From: Chitinophagales bacterium
GTDB taxonomy: Bacteria; Bacteroidota; Bacteroidia; Chitinophagales; Saprospiraceae
DNA: 64,000 bases
Direction: 5' to 3'
Assembly (NCBI GenBank): GCA_017303875.1
Contig: JAFLBP010000004.1
Span: 170,915 to 234,914 of the forward strand
Shown here: positions 13,962 to 22,991 of the stretch, piece by piece
Layout of the letters: the number at the start of each line of letters is the position of its first letter
Numbering within the stretch: position 1 is the first letter of the stretch
The notes under the pieces: model-generated
The model's input: only the letters and a program-made list of their open reading frames with translations
The model's database searches: none
What the model was told of the DNA's origin: nothing
Translations under genes and position numbers: made by a program

Positions 13962-14015
13962 AGGTGCAAACCTCCTTGCACGCCTGCGAGACAGCGCTTC
14001 AAAGTACTTTAACTT

Positions 14016-17000
14016 ATGCCACAATTCGCGCATTTACATTGCCATACACAATATTCCCTGCTGGATGGCGCAGCCGCTATCCCGGCGCTTTATAAAAAAG
14101 CCGCCGCCGACGGCATGAAAGCCCTCGCCATTACCGACCATGGTAATATGTTCGGGGTGTTTCAGTTTGTGGCCGAAGCCGCCAAGCACGAAGGGGTAAA
14201 ACCCATTGTGGGCTGTGAGTTCTATGTGGTCAATGATCGGCACCGGAAAACCTTTACCAAGGAAGACAAGGACAAGCGCTATCACCAGCTTTTCCTTGCA
14301 AAAAATGCCGAAGGCTATAAAAATCTCGTGAAATTATGCTCCCTCGGCTATATTCAGGGCTTGTATGGCAAATACCCGCGTATAGATAAGGAACTGATTT
14401 TGCAATACCACGAAGGGCTGATTGCGACCACCTGCTGTATCGGCGCCATGGTGCCGCAGGCCATTCTGCGCAAGGGCGAGGCAGAAGCAAAAAAGGAGTT
14501 TGAATGGTGGCTCGATATTTTTGGGGAAGACTATTATATCGAAATTCAGCGCCACCACATGGCCGAGCAGGATCAAGTGAATGAGGTGTTGCTGCGCTGG
14601 GCCAAAGAGTACAATGTCAAGGTGATTTGTACCAATGATTCGCACTATGTGGATCAGAAAGACTACAACGCACACGATATTTTACTTTGTATCAATACCG
14701 GAGAAAAACAAAGCACGCCGGCCATCCGCGAATTTGTAGAAGAAGGAACAACCATGAAAAATGGTCGTTTCGCCTTCTGGAACGATCAGTTTTACTTCAA
14801 AACCCAGGCAGAAATGGGGGAGTTGTTCAAGGATGTACCACAGTCTTTGGACAATACCATGGAGATCGTAGATAAATGCGATCACCTCAAGCTCAAGCAG
14901 GATATTCTATTGCCCAACTTCGTCATTCCAAGAGAGTTTCAGACCCAGGATGAGTACCTGCGCCACCTTACCTTTGAAGGCGCCCGCCAGCGTTACAAGG
15001 AAATTACACCGGAAATTGAAGAGCGACTCAATTTCGAGCTGCATACCGTCAAAACAATGGGTTTTGCAGGTTACTTTTTGATCGTTTCCGATTTTATCAA
15101 GGCCGGTCGAGATCTTGGCGTGTTCGTCGGGCCGGGCCGCGGTTCGGCAGCAGGCAGCGCCGTGGCATACTGTATCGGCATCACCAATATCGACCCGATT
15201 AAATACCAGTTGCTGTTCGAACGTTTCCTTAATCCCGACCGCAAAAGTATGCCGGATATTGACACGGACTTCGACGACGAAGGCCGTGAAAAGGTAATTC
15301 AATATGTGGTGGAAAAATACGGCAAACAACAGGTCGCCCAGATCGTCACTTATGGTACCATGGCCGCCAAAATGTCGATCAAAGACGTAGCCCGGGTGCT
15401 GGATCTGCCGCTCGAACAATCCAATGCCCTGGCTAAATTAGTGCCGGAAAAACCCGGAATTTCTCTCAAACGGGTGCTCACGGCGCCGCTTAACGGCGAG
15501 GGTTCACTGGCGGAAAAAGAGAGTTTGGGTTCGGAAGATATTGATGGTTGCCGCCGCCTGCGGGAATACCTCGACAGCACCGGCACGCCCGAAAGCACCG
15601 TACTCAAGGAGGCCATGATTCTGGAAGGATCGGTTCGGGGTACCGGCATCCACGCTGCCGGTATCATTATTGCCCCCAAAGACCTGACGGAGATTATTCC
15701 CGTGGCCACCGCGAAAGACTCCGATCTGCTTGTTACGCAGTATGAAGGCTCTGTAATTGAAGATGCCGGTGTTATCAAGATGGACTTTCTGGGCTTAAAA
15801 ACCCTGACCATCATCCGCGATGCCCTGCAAATGATATATGAAAACCACGGCGTAAAAATTGACATCGACAGCATCCCGCTGGACGATAAAAAGACCTATG
15901 AACTTTATCAGCGCGGCGAAACCAATGGCACTTTCCAGTTTGAAAGCGCCGGGATGCAGAAATACCTGCGCGAACTGCGTCCCGATAAATTCGACGACCT
16001 GATCGCCATGAACGCCCTTTACCGACCGGGGCCTTTGGAGTATATTCCGGATTTTATTGCGCGCAAACACGGGCGTCAGCAGGTGGTTTACGACCTGCCC
16101 CAAATGGAAGACTACCTGAAGGATACTTTCGGAATTTGTGTAACCGGAGACACCCTGGTGCATGATGCCATAACCGGTAAAAGCGTGCGGATAGATAGTT
16201 TGGAGGCAGCAGTCGGAAATTTCTATGTGCAAGGAGTAGACCAGGATTTACACACGCAAAAAGGTTTGATCACTTACTGGGTTTGCAATGGTAAAAAGCC
16301 GGTTTTTGAAGTTAAATTGCGTAACGGCAGCAAAGTCAAAATGACTGCCGACCATAAAGTGCTCACAGAATACGGCTGGCGGGAAATAGGCCAGTTACAG
16401 GTAGGTACTCATATCGCCACACCCCGTAAACTCGAAGTTGAATGTCCGCAATCTTTTGACCGGGACAAACTTCGCGTTTTAGCGTATTTACTTGCCGATG
16501 GCTCATTAACATCTGTTGGCCCTACGGCAGATTTTATTTCAAAAGACGATCAGTTGATACAGGCGTACAAAGACAGCGTTTTAACTTTTGAAAATACGGA
16601 AGTCCGGGAGTTGGAGCAAGTTCGGGGTGTCAAACGTATTTGGGTAAGCGGCGTCAACAAAACACATTATCACGAACCAAACACCTTGGTCAAAATGCTG
16701 CGCGACTGGGGTCTCAAGACCAAAGACGGGGGCTGTTCTTCGCTGACAAAGTTTATTCCTGAATTTGTTTTTCAACTAAACGAAGACGATATCGCATTTT
16801 TCCTTGCCTGTTACTGGGATTGCGATGGCTATGTTGGTGAAAAATTTGCGCATATCAAAACTATTTCCCCACATCTCGCTACTGGAATTCAAACTTTGTT
16901 GCTTCGCTTAGGTATTTATGCAAATATCTATGAATCAACTTATTATTCTGAGAAACGACATGGCCAAACGACGGCTTATCAGGTCACACTTTACAATTTA

Positions 17001-18824
17001 AAGGCATTTTCTGAAAAAGTAATGCCTTACACCCTCATTAAAAAAGTACCGGTGACGGCAATGATGGCTGGTGAATCCAGCGATAGTATTGCCCGAAATG
17101 TGTTCTTTAAAGAGCTGGACTTAGCCTGGAAAGGCTCTCAGCGAGCATTAATGAGTACTTACGGATTTAGTCGGCAGCATTTTAATAGTAAAAATAAAGA
17201 CCGGGCGCGTATTGCAGCCCATGTGGTGCAGCCGCTGACGGAGCAGCTTGATCTGCAAGATACCAATAAAAACCTTCGTGTTCGTTGGGATGAGATTATT
17301 GAAATTTCTCCGGCAGGTGAAGCGTTGGTATATGATATTACCGTTGAAGGCATCCATAATTTCGTTGGCAATAATGTGCTGTTGCACAATTGCGTCTACC
17401 AAGAACAAATTATGTTGCTTTCACAAAGTTTGGCAGGATTTTCCAAGGGCGACGCCGACGTATTGCGCAAGGCAATGGGTAAAAAGCAGAAGGCCGTTCT
17501 GGATAAAATGAAAGGCCAGTTTATCGAGGGCGCTGTTGCTAAAGGACATCCGGCCGCAAAATTGGAAAAAATTTGGACTGACTGGGAAGCCTTCGCCTCA
17601 TACGCCTTTAACAAATCGCACTCTACCTGCTATGCGTTCGTGGCGTATCAGACGGCCTATCTGAAGGCGCACTATCCGTCTGAATATATGGCCGCCGTAC
17701 TTACGCATTCGCAAAGTAATATTGAAAAAATTACCTTCTTCCTCGAAGAATGCAAGCGGATGGGATTAGAAGTAAAAGGGCCGGACATCAACGAATCAAA
17801 AATCAACTTCTCGGTCAACAAACGCGGCGAAATCCGCTACGGATTGGGCGCCGTGAAAGGAGTAGGCGAGGCTGCTGTGGAAAGTGTCATTGAAGAACGC
17901 CGGAAAAATGGCCCTTTTACCACTACTTTTGACATGATGCGGCGCATGAACCTGCGTACCATGAACAAAAAAGTAATGGAAAGTATGGTGTATGCCGGTG
18001 CCTTTGATTCTTTGATCCTCAACAGGGCCGTGTTTTTTGCGCCCTCCGATAAATACGACAGCTTCATTGAGCACCTCCTCAAATACGGTGCTGCTCATCA
18101 GGAGGAGAAAATTATGTCTGTAAATTCCCTCTTTGGAGACATTGCCGATTCTGTCAGTATTCCGGAGCCGCCAATACCCAAAGCCGAAGCCTGGAACCTC
18201 ATTTTGCGCCTGCAAAAAGAGAAAGAAGTAGTAGGAATCTATCTGAGCGGGCACCCGCTCGATGATTTTAAATACGAGTGGGAAAACTTCGCAACGCCCT
18301 TGGATAAAATTGAAGGTTTTCAGAATCGCAAGGTCAATGTTGCCGGGTTTGTCTCCAAAGCTGAACACCGAATCAGCCAAAAAGGCACCGGCTGGGGGCG
18401 TTTTGGTATTCAGGACTATACCGGAAGCCTCGAAATTGTTATGTTTTCTGACACCTATGCCCGTTTCAAATCTTTTTTTGAGGAAGGCTCCTGTCTCTAC
18501 ATCAGCGGCGAGTACAAGCAGCGTTTCAACAGCGAAGAAATGGAATTCCGGGTGCAGGAAGTAAAGTTACTCGAAACAGTTGGAGCAGAGAAAACAAGCT
18601 CCATCACCTTGCGCATCCCCGCAGAACGGATTACCAACGAGCTGATTGAGCAAATCGACAATATCTGCAAAACACACAAAGGTAAACACGAGTTAAAATT
18701 AGAAATTCTGGACCTCGCCAATCGCGAAAAATACACCTACACCGCTGTAGGCAGAAAAGTACAGGTAGACAATGACCTGATCGAAGCCATCAAATTACTG
18801 GGGCTGGAAACCAGCGTCAATTAG
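14016..18824 (+). CDS. dnaE: DNA polymerase III alpha subunit, intein-containing precursor
   Basis: Replicative polymerase. The N-terminal PHP domain starts FAHLHCHTQYSLLDG, the catalytic motif is PDIDTDFDDEGRE, and a helix-hairpin-helix and OB-fold region fill the C-terminal third. The 1602-residue precursor is interrupted at residue 708 by a 418-residue intein. The spliced product would be 1184 residues, normal for DnaE. The exteins join as ...DTFGI + CVYQEQIM..., restoring the conserved YQEQ block. The second hot spot for DnaE inteins, before FNKSHS, is uninterrupted here. The start at MPQFAHLHCH is the family start. Confidence 0.96.
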   Translation: MPQFAHLHCHTQYSLLDGAAAIPALYKKAAADGMKALAITDHGNMFGVFQFVAEAAKHEGVKPIVGCEFYVVNDRHRKTFTKEDKDKRYHQLFLAKNAEGYKNLVKLCSLGYIQGLYGKYPRIDKELILQYHEGLIATTCCIGAMVPQAILRKGEAEAKKEFEWWLDIFGEDYYIEIQRHHMAEQDQVNEVLLRWAKEYNVKVICTNDSHYVDQKDYNAHDILLCINTGEKQSTPAIREFVEEGTTMKNGRFAFWNDQFYFKTQAEMGELFKDVPQSLDNTMEIVDKCDHLKLKQDILLPNFVIPREFQTQDEYLRHLTFEGARQRYKEITPEIEERLNFELHTVKTMGFAGYFLIVSDFIKAGRDLGVFVGPGRGSAAGSAVAYCIGITNIDPIKYQLLFERFLNPDRKSMPDIDTDFDDEGREKVIQYVVEKYGKQQVAQIVTYGTMAAKMSIKDVARVLDLPLEQSNALAKLVPEKPGISLKRVLTAPLNGEGSLAEKESLGSEDIDGCRRLREYLDSTGTPESTVLKEAMILEGSVRGTGIHAAGIIIAPKDLTEIIPVATAKDSDLLVTQYEGSVIEDAGVIKMDFLGLKTLTIIRDALQMIYENHGVKIDIDSIPLDDKKTYELYQRGETNGTFQFESAGMQKYLRELRPDKFDDLIAMNALYRPGPLEYIPDFIARKHGRQQVVYDLPQMEDYLKDTFGICVTGDTLVHDAITGKSVRIDSLEAAVGNFYVQGVDQDLHTQKGLITYWVCNGKKPVFEVKLRNGSKVKMTADHKVLTEYGWREIGQLQVGTHIATPRKLEVECPQSFDRDKLRVLAYLLADGSLTSVGPTADFISKDDQLIQAYKDSVLTFENTEVRELEQVRGVKRIWVSGVNKTHYHEPNTLVKMLRDWGLKTKDGGCSSLTKFIPEFVFQLNEDDIAFFLACYWDCDGYVGEKFAHIKTISPHLATGIQTLLLRLGIYANIYESTYYSEKRHGQTTAYQVTLYNLKAFSEKVMPYTLIKKVPVTAMMAGESSDSIARNVFFKELDLAWKGSQRALMSTYGFSRQHFNSKNKDRARIAAHVVQPLTEQLDLQDTNKNLRVRWDEIIEISPAGEALVYDITVEGIHNFVGNNVLLHNCVYQEQIMLLSQSLAGFSKGDADVLRKAMGKKQKAVLDKMKGQFIEGAVAKGHPAAKLEKIWTDWEAFASYAFNKSHSTCYAFVAYQTAYLKAHYPSEYMAAVLTHSQSNIEKITFFLEECKRMGLEVKGPDINESKINFSVNKRGEIRYGLGAVKGVGEAAVESVIEERRKNGPFTTTFDMMRRMNLRTMNKKVMESMVYAGAFDSLILNRAVFFAPSDKYDSFIEHLLKYGAAHQEEKIMSVNSLFGDIADSVSIPEPPIPKAEAWNLILRLQKEKEVVGIYLSGHPLDDFKYEWENFATPLDKIEGFQNRKVNVAGFVSKAEHRISQKGTGWGRFGIQDYTGSLEIVMFSDTYARFKSFFEEGSCLYISGEYKQRFNSEEMEFRVQEVKLLETVGAEKTSSITLRIPAERITNELIEQIDNICKTHKGKHELKLEILDLANREKYTYTAVGRKVQVDNDLIEAIKLLGLETSVN
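16137..17390 (+). other. DnaE intein with LAGLIDADG homing endonuclease
   Basis: In-frame intein, residues 708-1125 of the dnaE product. Block A starts CVTGDTLV. Block B has the TADH motif (His73 of the intein). Block F is VYDITVEGIHNFVG and block G ends LLHN, followed by Cys as the +1 residue. All residues needed for Cys1/Asn-cyclisation/Cys+1 splicing are present. Between the splicing blocks lie two LAGLIDADG motifs, LAYLLADG (115-122) and LACYWDCDG (223-231), each keeping its acidic catalytic residue, so the homing endonuclease looks intact. Insertion is into the catalytic core near the YQEQ block. Confidence 0.95.
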
Positions 18825-19362
18825 GCGTCGTGCGCTGCTCTACCACAACCCCATGGGTCAGGAAGGAAAGCCCCTGCTGATCCTGGGTAGCTACCATAAC
18901 TGCCTGAAAAACAGGCTTCAGGCTTGATTTGTTGGCGGCCCAGTCTATAATGAAATTAGCGCCGGGACCGCCTTCCCGTTCGGTGTATTCTACCACAAAC
19001 TCTACCGACTCCAGCGGGTGGAGCAGGATTGACTTATCAAGATAATTGCGCAGCAGTGCGCCTTGGGAATCGTAATAATCAACATGCTGCACCAGCATGG
19101 TATCGCGCATACTGGTATTGCGCAGGCTCAAAGTTGCCGTAAGGCTGTAACGGCTATGGCCGGAATAATGATAAATTTCGGAGTACACCGGGACATAAAC
19201 CTTTTCGGCGTAAGCAAATTCGTCGGTGGTTTTGTCCGAATAATGATACTTGTGGCTGGGCAGTGTCGCCTTGCTACTGTCTTGCTTCTGCGGGTTGCTG
19301 CAATGCACCAAAGCCAGAACAAGTAAAAGTCCGCCGAGATAATTCAGGAGTTGACGATGCAT
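18817..19362 (-). CDS. DUF3124-type lipoprotein
   Basis: 181-residue secreted lipoprotein. The signal peptide ends in a lipobox (ALVHC, Cys near residue 21). The rest matches the DUF3124 pattern: VYVPVYSEIYHYSG, SLTATLSLRNTS, then FVVEYTEREGGPGANFIIDW. The function of the family is unknown. I start at MHRQLLNYLG, which gives a proper signal peptide; a longer frame to 19467 would bury it. It overlaps the end of dnaE by 8 bases on the opposite strand and lies downstream of the ilvE terminator. Confidence 0.82.
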   Translation of the reverse strand: MHRQLLNYLGGLLLVLALVHCSNPQKQDSSKATLPSHKYHYSDKTTDEFAYAEKVYVPVYSEIYHYSGHSRYSLTATLSLRNTSMRDTMLVQHVDYYDSQGALLRNYLDKSILLHPLESVEFVVEYTEREGGPGANFIIDWAANKSSLKPVFQAVMVATQDQQGLSFLTHGVVVEQRTTPN

Positions 19363-19419
19363 ATGAATGGCTTGTTTATGGCAAAAGTAGCTCAGAATTG
19401 CTAGATTTACTAATGAAAT

Positions 19420-19453
19420 AAAAAAACCGGCGGACAGGGGTGCTGCCGCCGGC
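19420..19453 (-). terminator. Intrinsic terminator of ilvE
   Basis: Read on the minus strand: a 7-bp GC-only stem (ccggcgg/ccgccgg, 19427-19433 with 19446-19452), a 12-base loop, then a run of seven T. It lies 30 bases after the ilvE stop. Confidence 0.8.
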
Positions 19454-19482
19454 TTATTGTCAGTCAAACTTCATCAAACTTG

Positions 19483-20592
19483 TTACACTGTTTCTTCCTG
19501 AACCTGAGCCATTACGCCGGAGTTGATGCAGGACTCAAGCCAGCCATATTCGTCTTCTACTAAGCCCATACGCAGGTCGTTGATATAGGCTTTGAGGCGG
19601 GTAGCAACAGGGCGGTTTGCTGCATCTACCGGCGGAAGCTCGATTTTGCGATCACGCCAGGTGATGTCGCTTACATGGCTCACCACTGCTGCCGTTCCGG
19701 CGCCGAAGCATTCCTGTAAAGTGCCGCGCCAGTGCGCGTCATAAATTTCAGAGATGCTCAGCAGGCGATCTTCCACGGTGTAACCCCAGTCTTTGAGCAG
19801 GGTAATGAAAGAATCGCGGGTTACGCCACGCAGGATGGTGCCAGTAGTGGCAGGTGTAATGATGCGGTTGTCCATGACGAAGAAGAGGTTCATCGTACCT
19901 ACTTCCTGAACATATTTCTTCTCCACAGAATCCATCCACATCACCTGGTCGTAGCCATTTTTCTTGGCGCGTTGGGCCGGGAGGAGGGATGCGCCGTAGT
20001 TACCGGCGCATTTGGCTTCACCGGAGCCGCCTTGAGCAGCACGGGTGAAGACTTCCTCAACCCACAGTTTTACGGGCTTTGGATAATAAGGGCCTACAGG
20101 GCCGGTAAAAATGAGGAATTTATATTTTTCGGAGGCATGAACGCCAAACCATTCGTCGGTAGCAAACATCAGCGGGCGAATGTACAGGGCGTGGTCGTTT
20201 TCGGCTGGAATCCAGTCTTTATCTAATTCAATGAGCATTTTCAAACCCGTCATAAACAGATCTTCCGGCAGGGTAGGCATACACATGCGTTCGGCAGAAA
20301 TATTCAGGCGGCGTGCGTGCATTTCGGGGCGGAAAAGCACCGGTTCGCCGTGGCGTTTGGTAGCTTTCATGCCTTCAAAGATACTTTGTCCGTAGTGGAG
20401 CGCCAGGTTTGCCGGCGACATTTCCATTTTTGCAAACGGTTCAATGCGTGGGTTGATCCATTGTCCATCTTCGTAATCCACCACAAACATGTGGTCGGAA
20501 ATTACTTTGCCGAAGGGTAGGTTGCTGAAATCAACCGATCCAAGGCGGGAATGTGGCGTAAGGGTTACCGGAATGTTGTATGCAGCAGCCAT
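19483..20592 (-). CDS. ilvE: Branched-chain amino acid aminotransferase
   Basis: Class IV PLP enzyme for the last step of Leu/Ile/Val synthesis and the first step of their breakdown. The PLP lysine lies in GEAKCAGNYGAS. Other family blocks are SIFEGMKA, FTGPVGPYY and EVGTMNLFFV. It is the eukaryote-like, roughly 370-residue BCAT subgroup (BCAT_beta) rather than the 300-residue E. coli form. I start at MAAAYNIPVTL, since the longer ATG at 20634 would fall inside the promoter. A terminator follows. Confidence 0.95.
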   Translation of the reverse strand: MAAAYNIPVTLTPHSRLGSVDFSNLPFGKVISDHMFVVDYEDGQWINPRIEPFAKMEMSPANLALHYGQSIFEGMKATKRHGEPVLFRPEMHARRLNISAERMCMPTLPEDLFMTGLKMLIELDKDWIPAENDHALYIRPLMFATDEWFGVHASEKYKFLIFTGPVGPYYPKPVKLWVEEVFTRAAQGGSGEAKCAGNYGASLLPAQRAKKNGYDQVMWMDSVEKKYVQEVGTMNLFFVMDNRIITPATTGTILRGVTRDSFITLLKDWGYTVEDRLLSISEIYDAHWRGTLQECFGAGTAAVVSHVSDITWRDRKIELPPVDAANRPVATRLKAYINDLRMGLVEDEYGWLESCINSGVMAQVQEETV

Positions 20593-20631
20593 GCAGTAGT
20601 GTTTGGAAAAAGTAGAATTTGATTGATGGTG

Positions 20632-20663
20632 CAAAAGTACGTACCTTTATGCAATTATTCCAA
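20632..20663 (-). promoter_or_regulatory. Promoter of ilvE
   Basis: The minus strand reads TTG (20661-20663), 21 bases, then TACTTTTG (20632-20639). This fits the Bacteroidota sigma consensus TTG-N19..21-TAnnTTTG. The ATG lies 40 bases downstream. Confidence 0.65.
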
Positions 20664-20765
20664 ATTAATTTTGGAAAATATGCTAAAAACAAGCGGTGCC
20701 TCAAAATAAAAGTCAATTTTGATGCGATTTGCTTTATTTTTATTCTTAAACACTGCGTTTGGGTT

Positions 20766-21191
20766 ATGTTTTTTTCAGAGCAAGACCAATTGTACAAAAT
20801 TCCTGATCCTGTTGAAAAAAATCGCAGGCAAGGCGAAAATGGCCGTAACCTGATGGTTGTCTTGTATGATGACGGTCCCGAGGCCCGCAGCTTTATCGAA
20901 AAAGTACTGTCGGCCGCTCAAGTCGATTTGCAACGCGACACTGCTTTTTTTACCCTGCCACCCGGCGAGCCAATGGCGCTACAGGCAGCATTAAAATCAG
21001 TAAACGCAGAGACGGTACTTTTGTTCGGCCCAAGCGCCGATCAACTCGGATTGGGCATCAATACAAGACTTTATGCGCCATTCGAGTGGCAATCCCGACG
21101 CTGGCTTTTTGCCGAAGCGCCAGCCCTGCTCGAACCTGACCGCACCCGGAAAGGCCTGCTCTGGAAAGCACTGCAACAAATGTTTTTGTAG
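20766..21191 (+). CDS. Small protein, possibly DNA polymerase III psi (HolD)-like
   Basis: 141 residues, start at MFFSEQDQLY (20766); the upstream in-frame codons overlap the ilvE promoter region. No strong motif. The pattern of a LLFGPSADQLGL block, an aromatic-rich middle and a C-terminal RKGLLWKALQQMF helix resembles the psi-subunit-like proteins annotated in some Bacteroidota, but I cannot confirm this. It is intact and divergent from ilvE, and is followed by an inverted repeat shared with purH. Confidence 0.6.
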   Translation: MFFSEQDQLYKIPDPVEKNRRQGENGRNLMVVLYDDGPEARSFIEKVLSAAQVDLQRDTAFFTLPPGEPMALQAALKSVNAETVLLFGPSADQLGLGINTRLYAPFEWQSRRWLFAEAPALLEPDRTRKGLLWKALQQMFL

Positions 21192-21293
21192 TGTTTTAGT
21201 ACTTTAGTGTTTTGGTGTTTTAGTGTTTTGGTGTTTTAGTAGTTGTTACCAAAACACCCAAACACCCAAACACAAAAACACAAAAACACTTAA
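21190..21293. repeat. Imperfect inverted repeat of gtgtttt/aaaacac octamers
   Basis: The left arm (21190-21240) is built of degenerate 8-base units such as agtgtttt and ggtgtttt. The right arm (21250-21293) is their complement. It sits between two convergent genes and would fold as one long hairpin in either transcript, so it may end both. A related structure lies at 35372-35523. Confidence 0.75.
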
Positions 21294-21294
21294 A

Positions 21295-22833
21295 TCAATG
21301 CCTGAAATGCCGGTATCCGGTCATCACCATCGCCATACCGCGTTCGTTGCAGGCGTCAATGCTGTCCTGATCGCGCATGGAGCCACCCGGCTGAATAATG
21401 GCCGTAATGCCAGCTTCATGTGCAATTTCCACACAATCGGGGAAAGGAAAGAAGGCATCAGAAGCCATAACGGCGCCGTTCAGATCGAATCCAAATGATT
21501 TAGCCTTGGCAATCGCCTGGCGCAGGGCATCAATGCGGGAGGGCTGACCGCAACCCATACCGATCAATTGTCGCTCTTTAATCAGGGCTATGGCGTTCGA
21601 TTTGAGGTGTTTGGCGCATTTGGCCGCAAACAACAATTCGCCAACTTCTTTAGGTGTTGCGGTGCGCTGCGTCACATTTTTCAGATCGGCTTCGGTTTCG
21701 GTTTTCAGGTCGGTATCCTGCTCCACCACGCCGTTGAGCAGGCTGCGGAAACTGCGCTCACGCAGCTCGAACGATTTGATTTTCAGTAAAATACGCTGAT
21801 CTTTTTTCTTCAGCAATTCCAGCGCATCGGCATCAAATTCGGGCGCGATGAGCACTTCGTAAAAAAGTTTATTGATCTCCTGTGCAGTGGCCAGATCAAC
21901 CCTGGTATTGGTAATAAAAATACCGCCGAAGGCAGAGGTCGGGTCGCAAGCCAAAGCAGCCTGCCAGGCTTCCAGCAAGGTGTGGCGGCGCGCAACGCCA
22001 CAGGCATTGGTGTGTTTCAGGATCGCAAAACAAGGCTTGCCCAACTGAAACTCCCGCATGAGCTGCACCGCAGCGTCGATGTCGATGAGGTTGTTGTAAG
22101 AAATGGCTTTGCCGTTCAGCTTATCGAATACCTGCTCAAAATCGCCGAAGAATACGCCCGATTGATGCGGATTTTCACCGTAGCGCAAAATATCGGAGCG
22201 GTGAATGGAATACTTGAAAGCTATATCGGCAGTACCTTCATTAAACCAGTTAAAAATGGCAATATCGTAGTTGGAGCTGACTTTAAAGGCACGGCGCGCC
22301 AGTTCGCGGCGATTGTCGGGTGTCAGCACCCCTTCCTGATTTTCCAGCATTTCCTGAAAAAGCCGATATTCTTCTTTAGACGCCACCACAGCAACATCTT
22401 TCCAGTTTTTGGCCGCCGCACGGATGAGCGAAACTCCGCCGATGTCAATTTTTTCTATAATTTCCTGCTCGTCATTGGTAGAGGCAACAGTCTCTTCAAA
22501 CGGATACAGGTCTACAATCACCAGATCTAATTCCGGAATATTATATTGTTCCAATTGTGCCAGATGATTTGCTTCGCGTCGGGCCAGCAGGCCACCGAAA
22601 ACAGCAGGGTGCAGGGTCTTGACGCGGCCGTCGAGAATACTCGGATAGCCGGTGAGGGTTTCCACTGCGATGACCGGGATGCCTAATTTTTCAATGTAGG
22701 TCTGTGTGCCGCCAGTGCTGTACAACTGAACCCCCAGGGTGTGCAGTTTGCGGATAATGGGTTCCAGACCATCTTTGGAAAATACGGAAATGAGCGCAGA
22801 GCGCAGGGCACGATTGCCGTTGTTTACAGACAT
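21295..22833 (-). CDS. purH: Bifunctional AICAR formyltransferase/IMP cyclohydrolase
   Basis: Last two steps of purine synthesis: AICAR to FAICAR to IMP. The N-terminal IMP cyclohydrolase domain has LYSTGGT and the DGRVKTLHPAVFGG block. The AICARFT domain has KHTNACGVA and ends with the family C-terminus (GMAMVMTGYRHFRH). 512 residues is the normal length. It converges with the small gene upstream across an inverted repeat. Confidence 0.97.
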   Translation of the reverse strand: MSVNNGNRALRSALISVFSKDGLEPIIRKLHTLGVQLYSTGGTQTYIEKLGIPVIAVETLTGYPSILDGRVKTLHPAVFGGLLARREANHLAQLEQYNIPELDLVIVDLYPFEETVASTNDEQEIIEKIDIGGVSLIRAAAKNWKDVAVVASKEEYRLFQEMLENQEGVLTPDNRRELARRAFKVSSNYDIAIFNWFNEGTADIAFKYSIHRSDILRYGENPHQSGVFFGDFEQVFDKLNGKAISYNNLIDIDAAVQLMREFQLGKPCFAILKHTNACGVARRHTLLEAWQAALACDPTSAFGGIFITNTRVDLATAQEINKLFYEVLIAPEFDADALELLKKKDQRILLKIKSFELRERSFRSLLNGVVEQDTDLKTETEADLKNVTQRTATPKEVGELLFAAKCAKHLKSNAIALIKERQLIGMGCGQPSRIDALRQAIAKAKSFGFDLNGAVMASDAFFPFPDCVEIAHEAGITAIIQPGGSMRDQDSIDACNERGMAMVMTGYRHFRH

Positions 22834-22948
22834 GTTGGTGAGTATTAAACCTTTATTCGAAGGCTACGCGGAAAAGCTTTTTTATACTCACAAGCAGGAT
22901 AAAACGGGCTTTTTTCCGGCATTTCGAAGGAAGTCTTTGTGAAGGCCG

Positions 22949-22956
22949 CAAAGGTA
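22949..22956 (-). promoter_or_regulatory. Possible -7 box for purH
   Basis: The minus strand reads TACCTTTG, 115 bases before the purH start. The -33 element is not in place, so this is a weak call. The rest of 22834-22991 shows nothing else. Confidence 0.3.
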
Positions 22957-22991
22957 AGAAAAGGATTGCAAAAGGGGAAACCCGGTTTGCG

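Noticed and set aside
16137..17390. Split intein or broken dnaE
   Set aside because: The frame is continuous through both exteins and the intein, with all splicing residues present.
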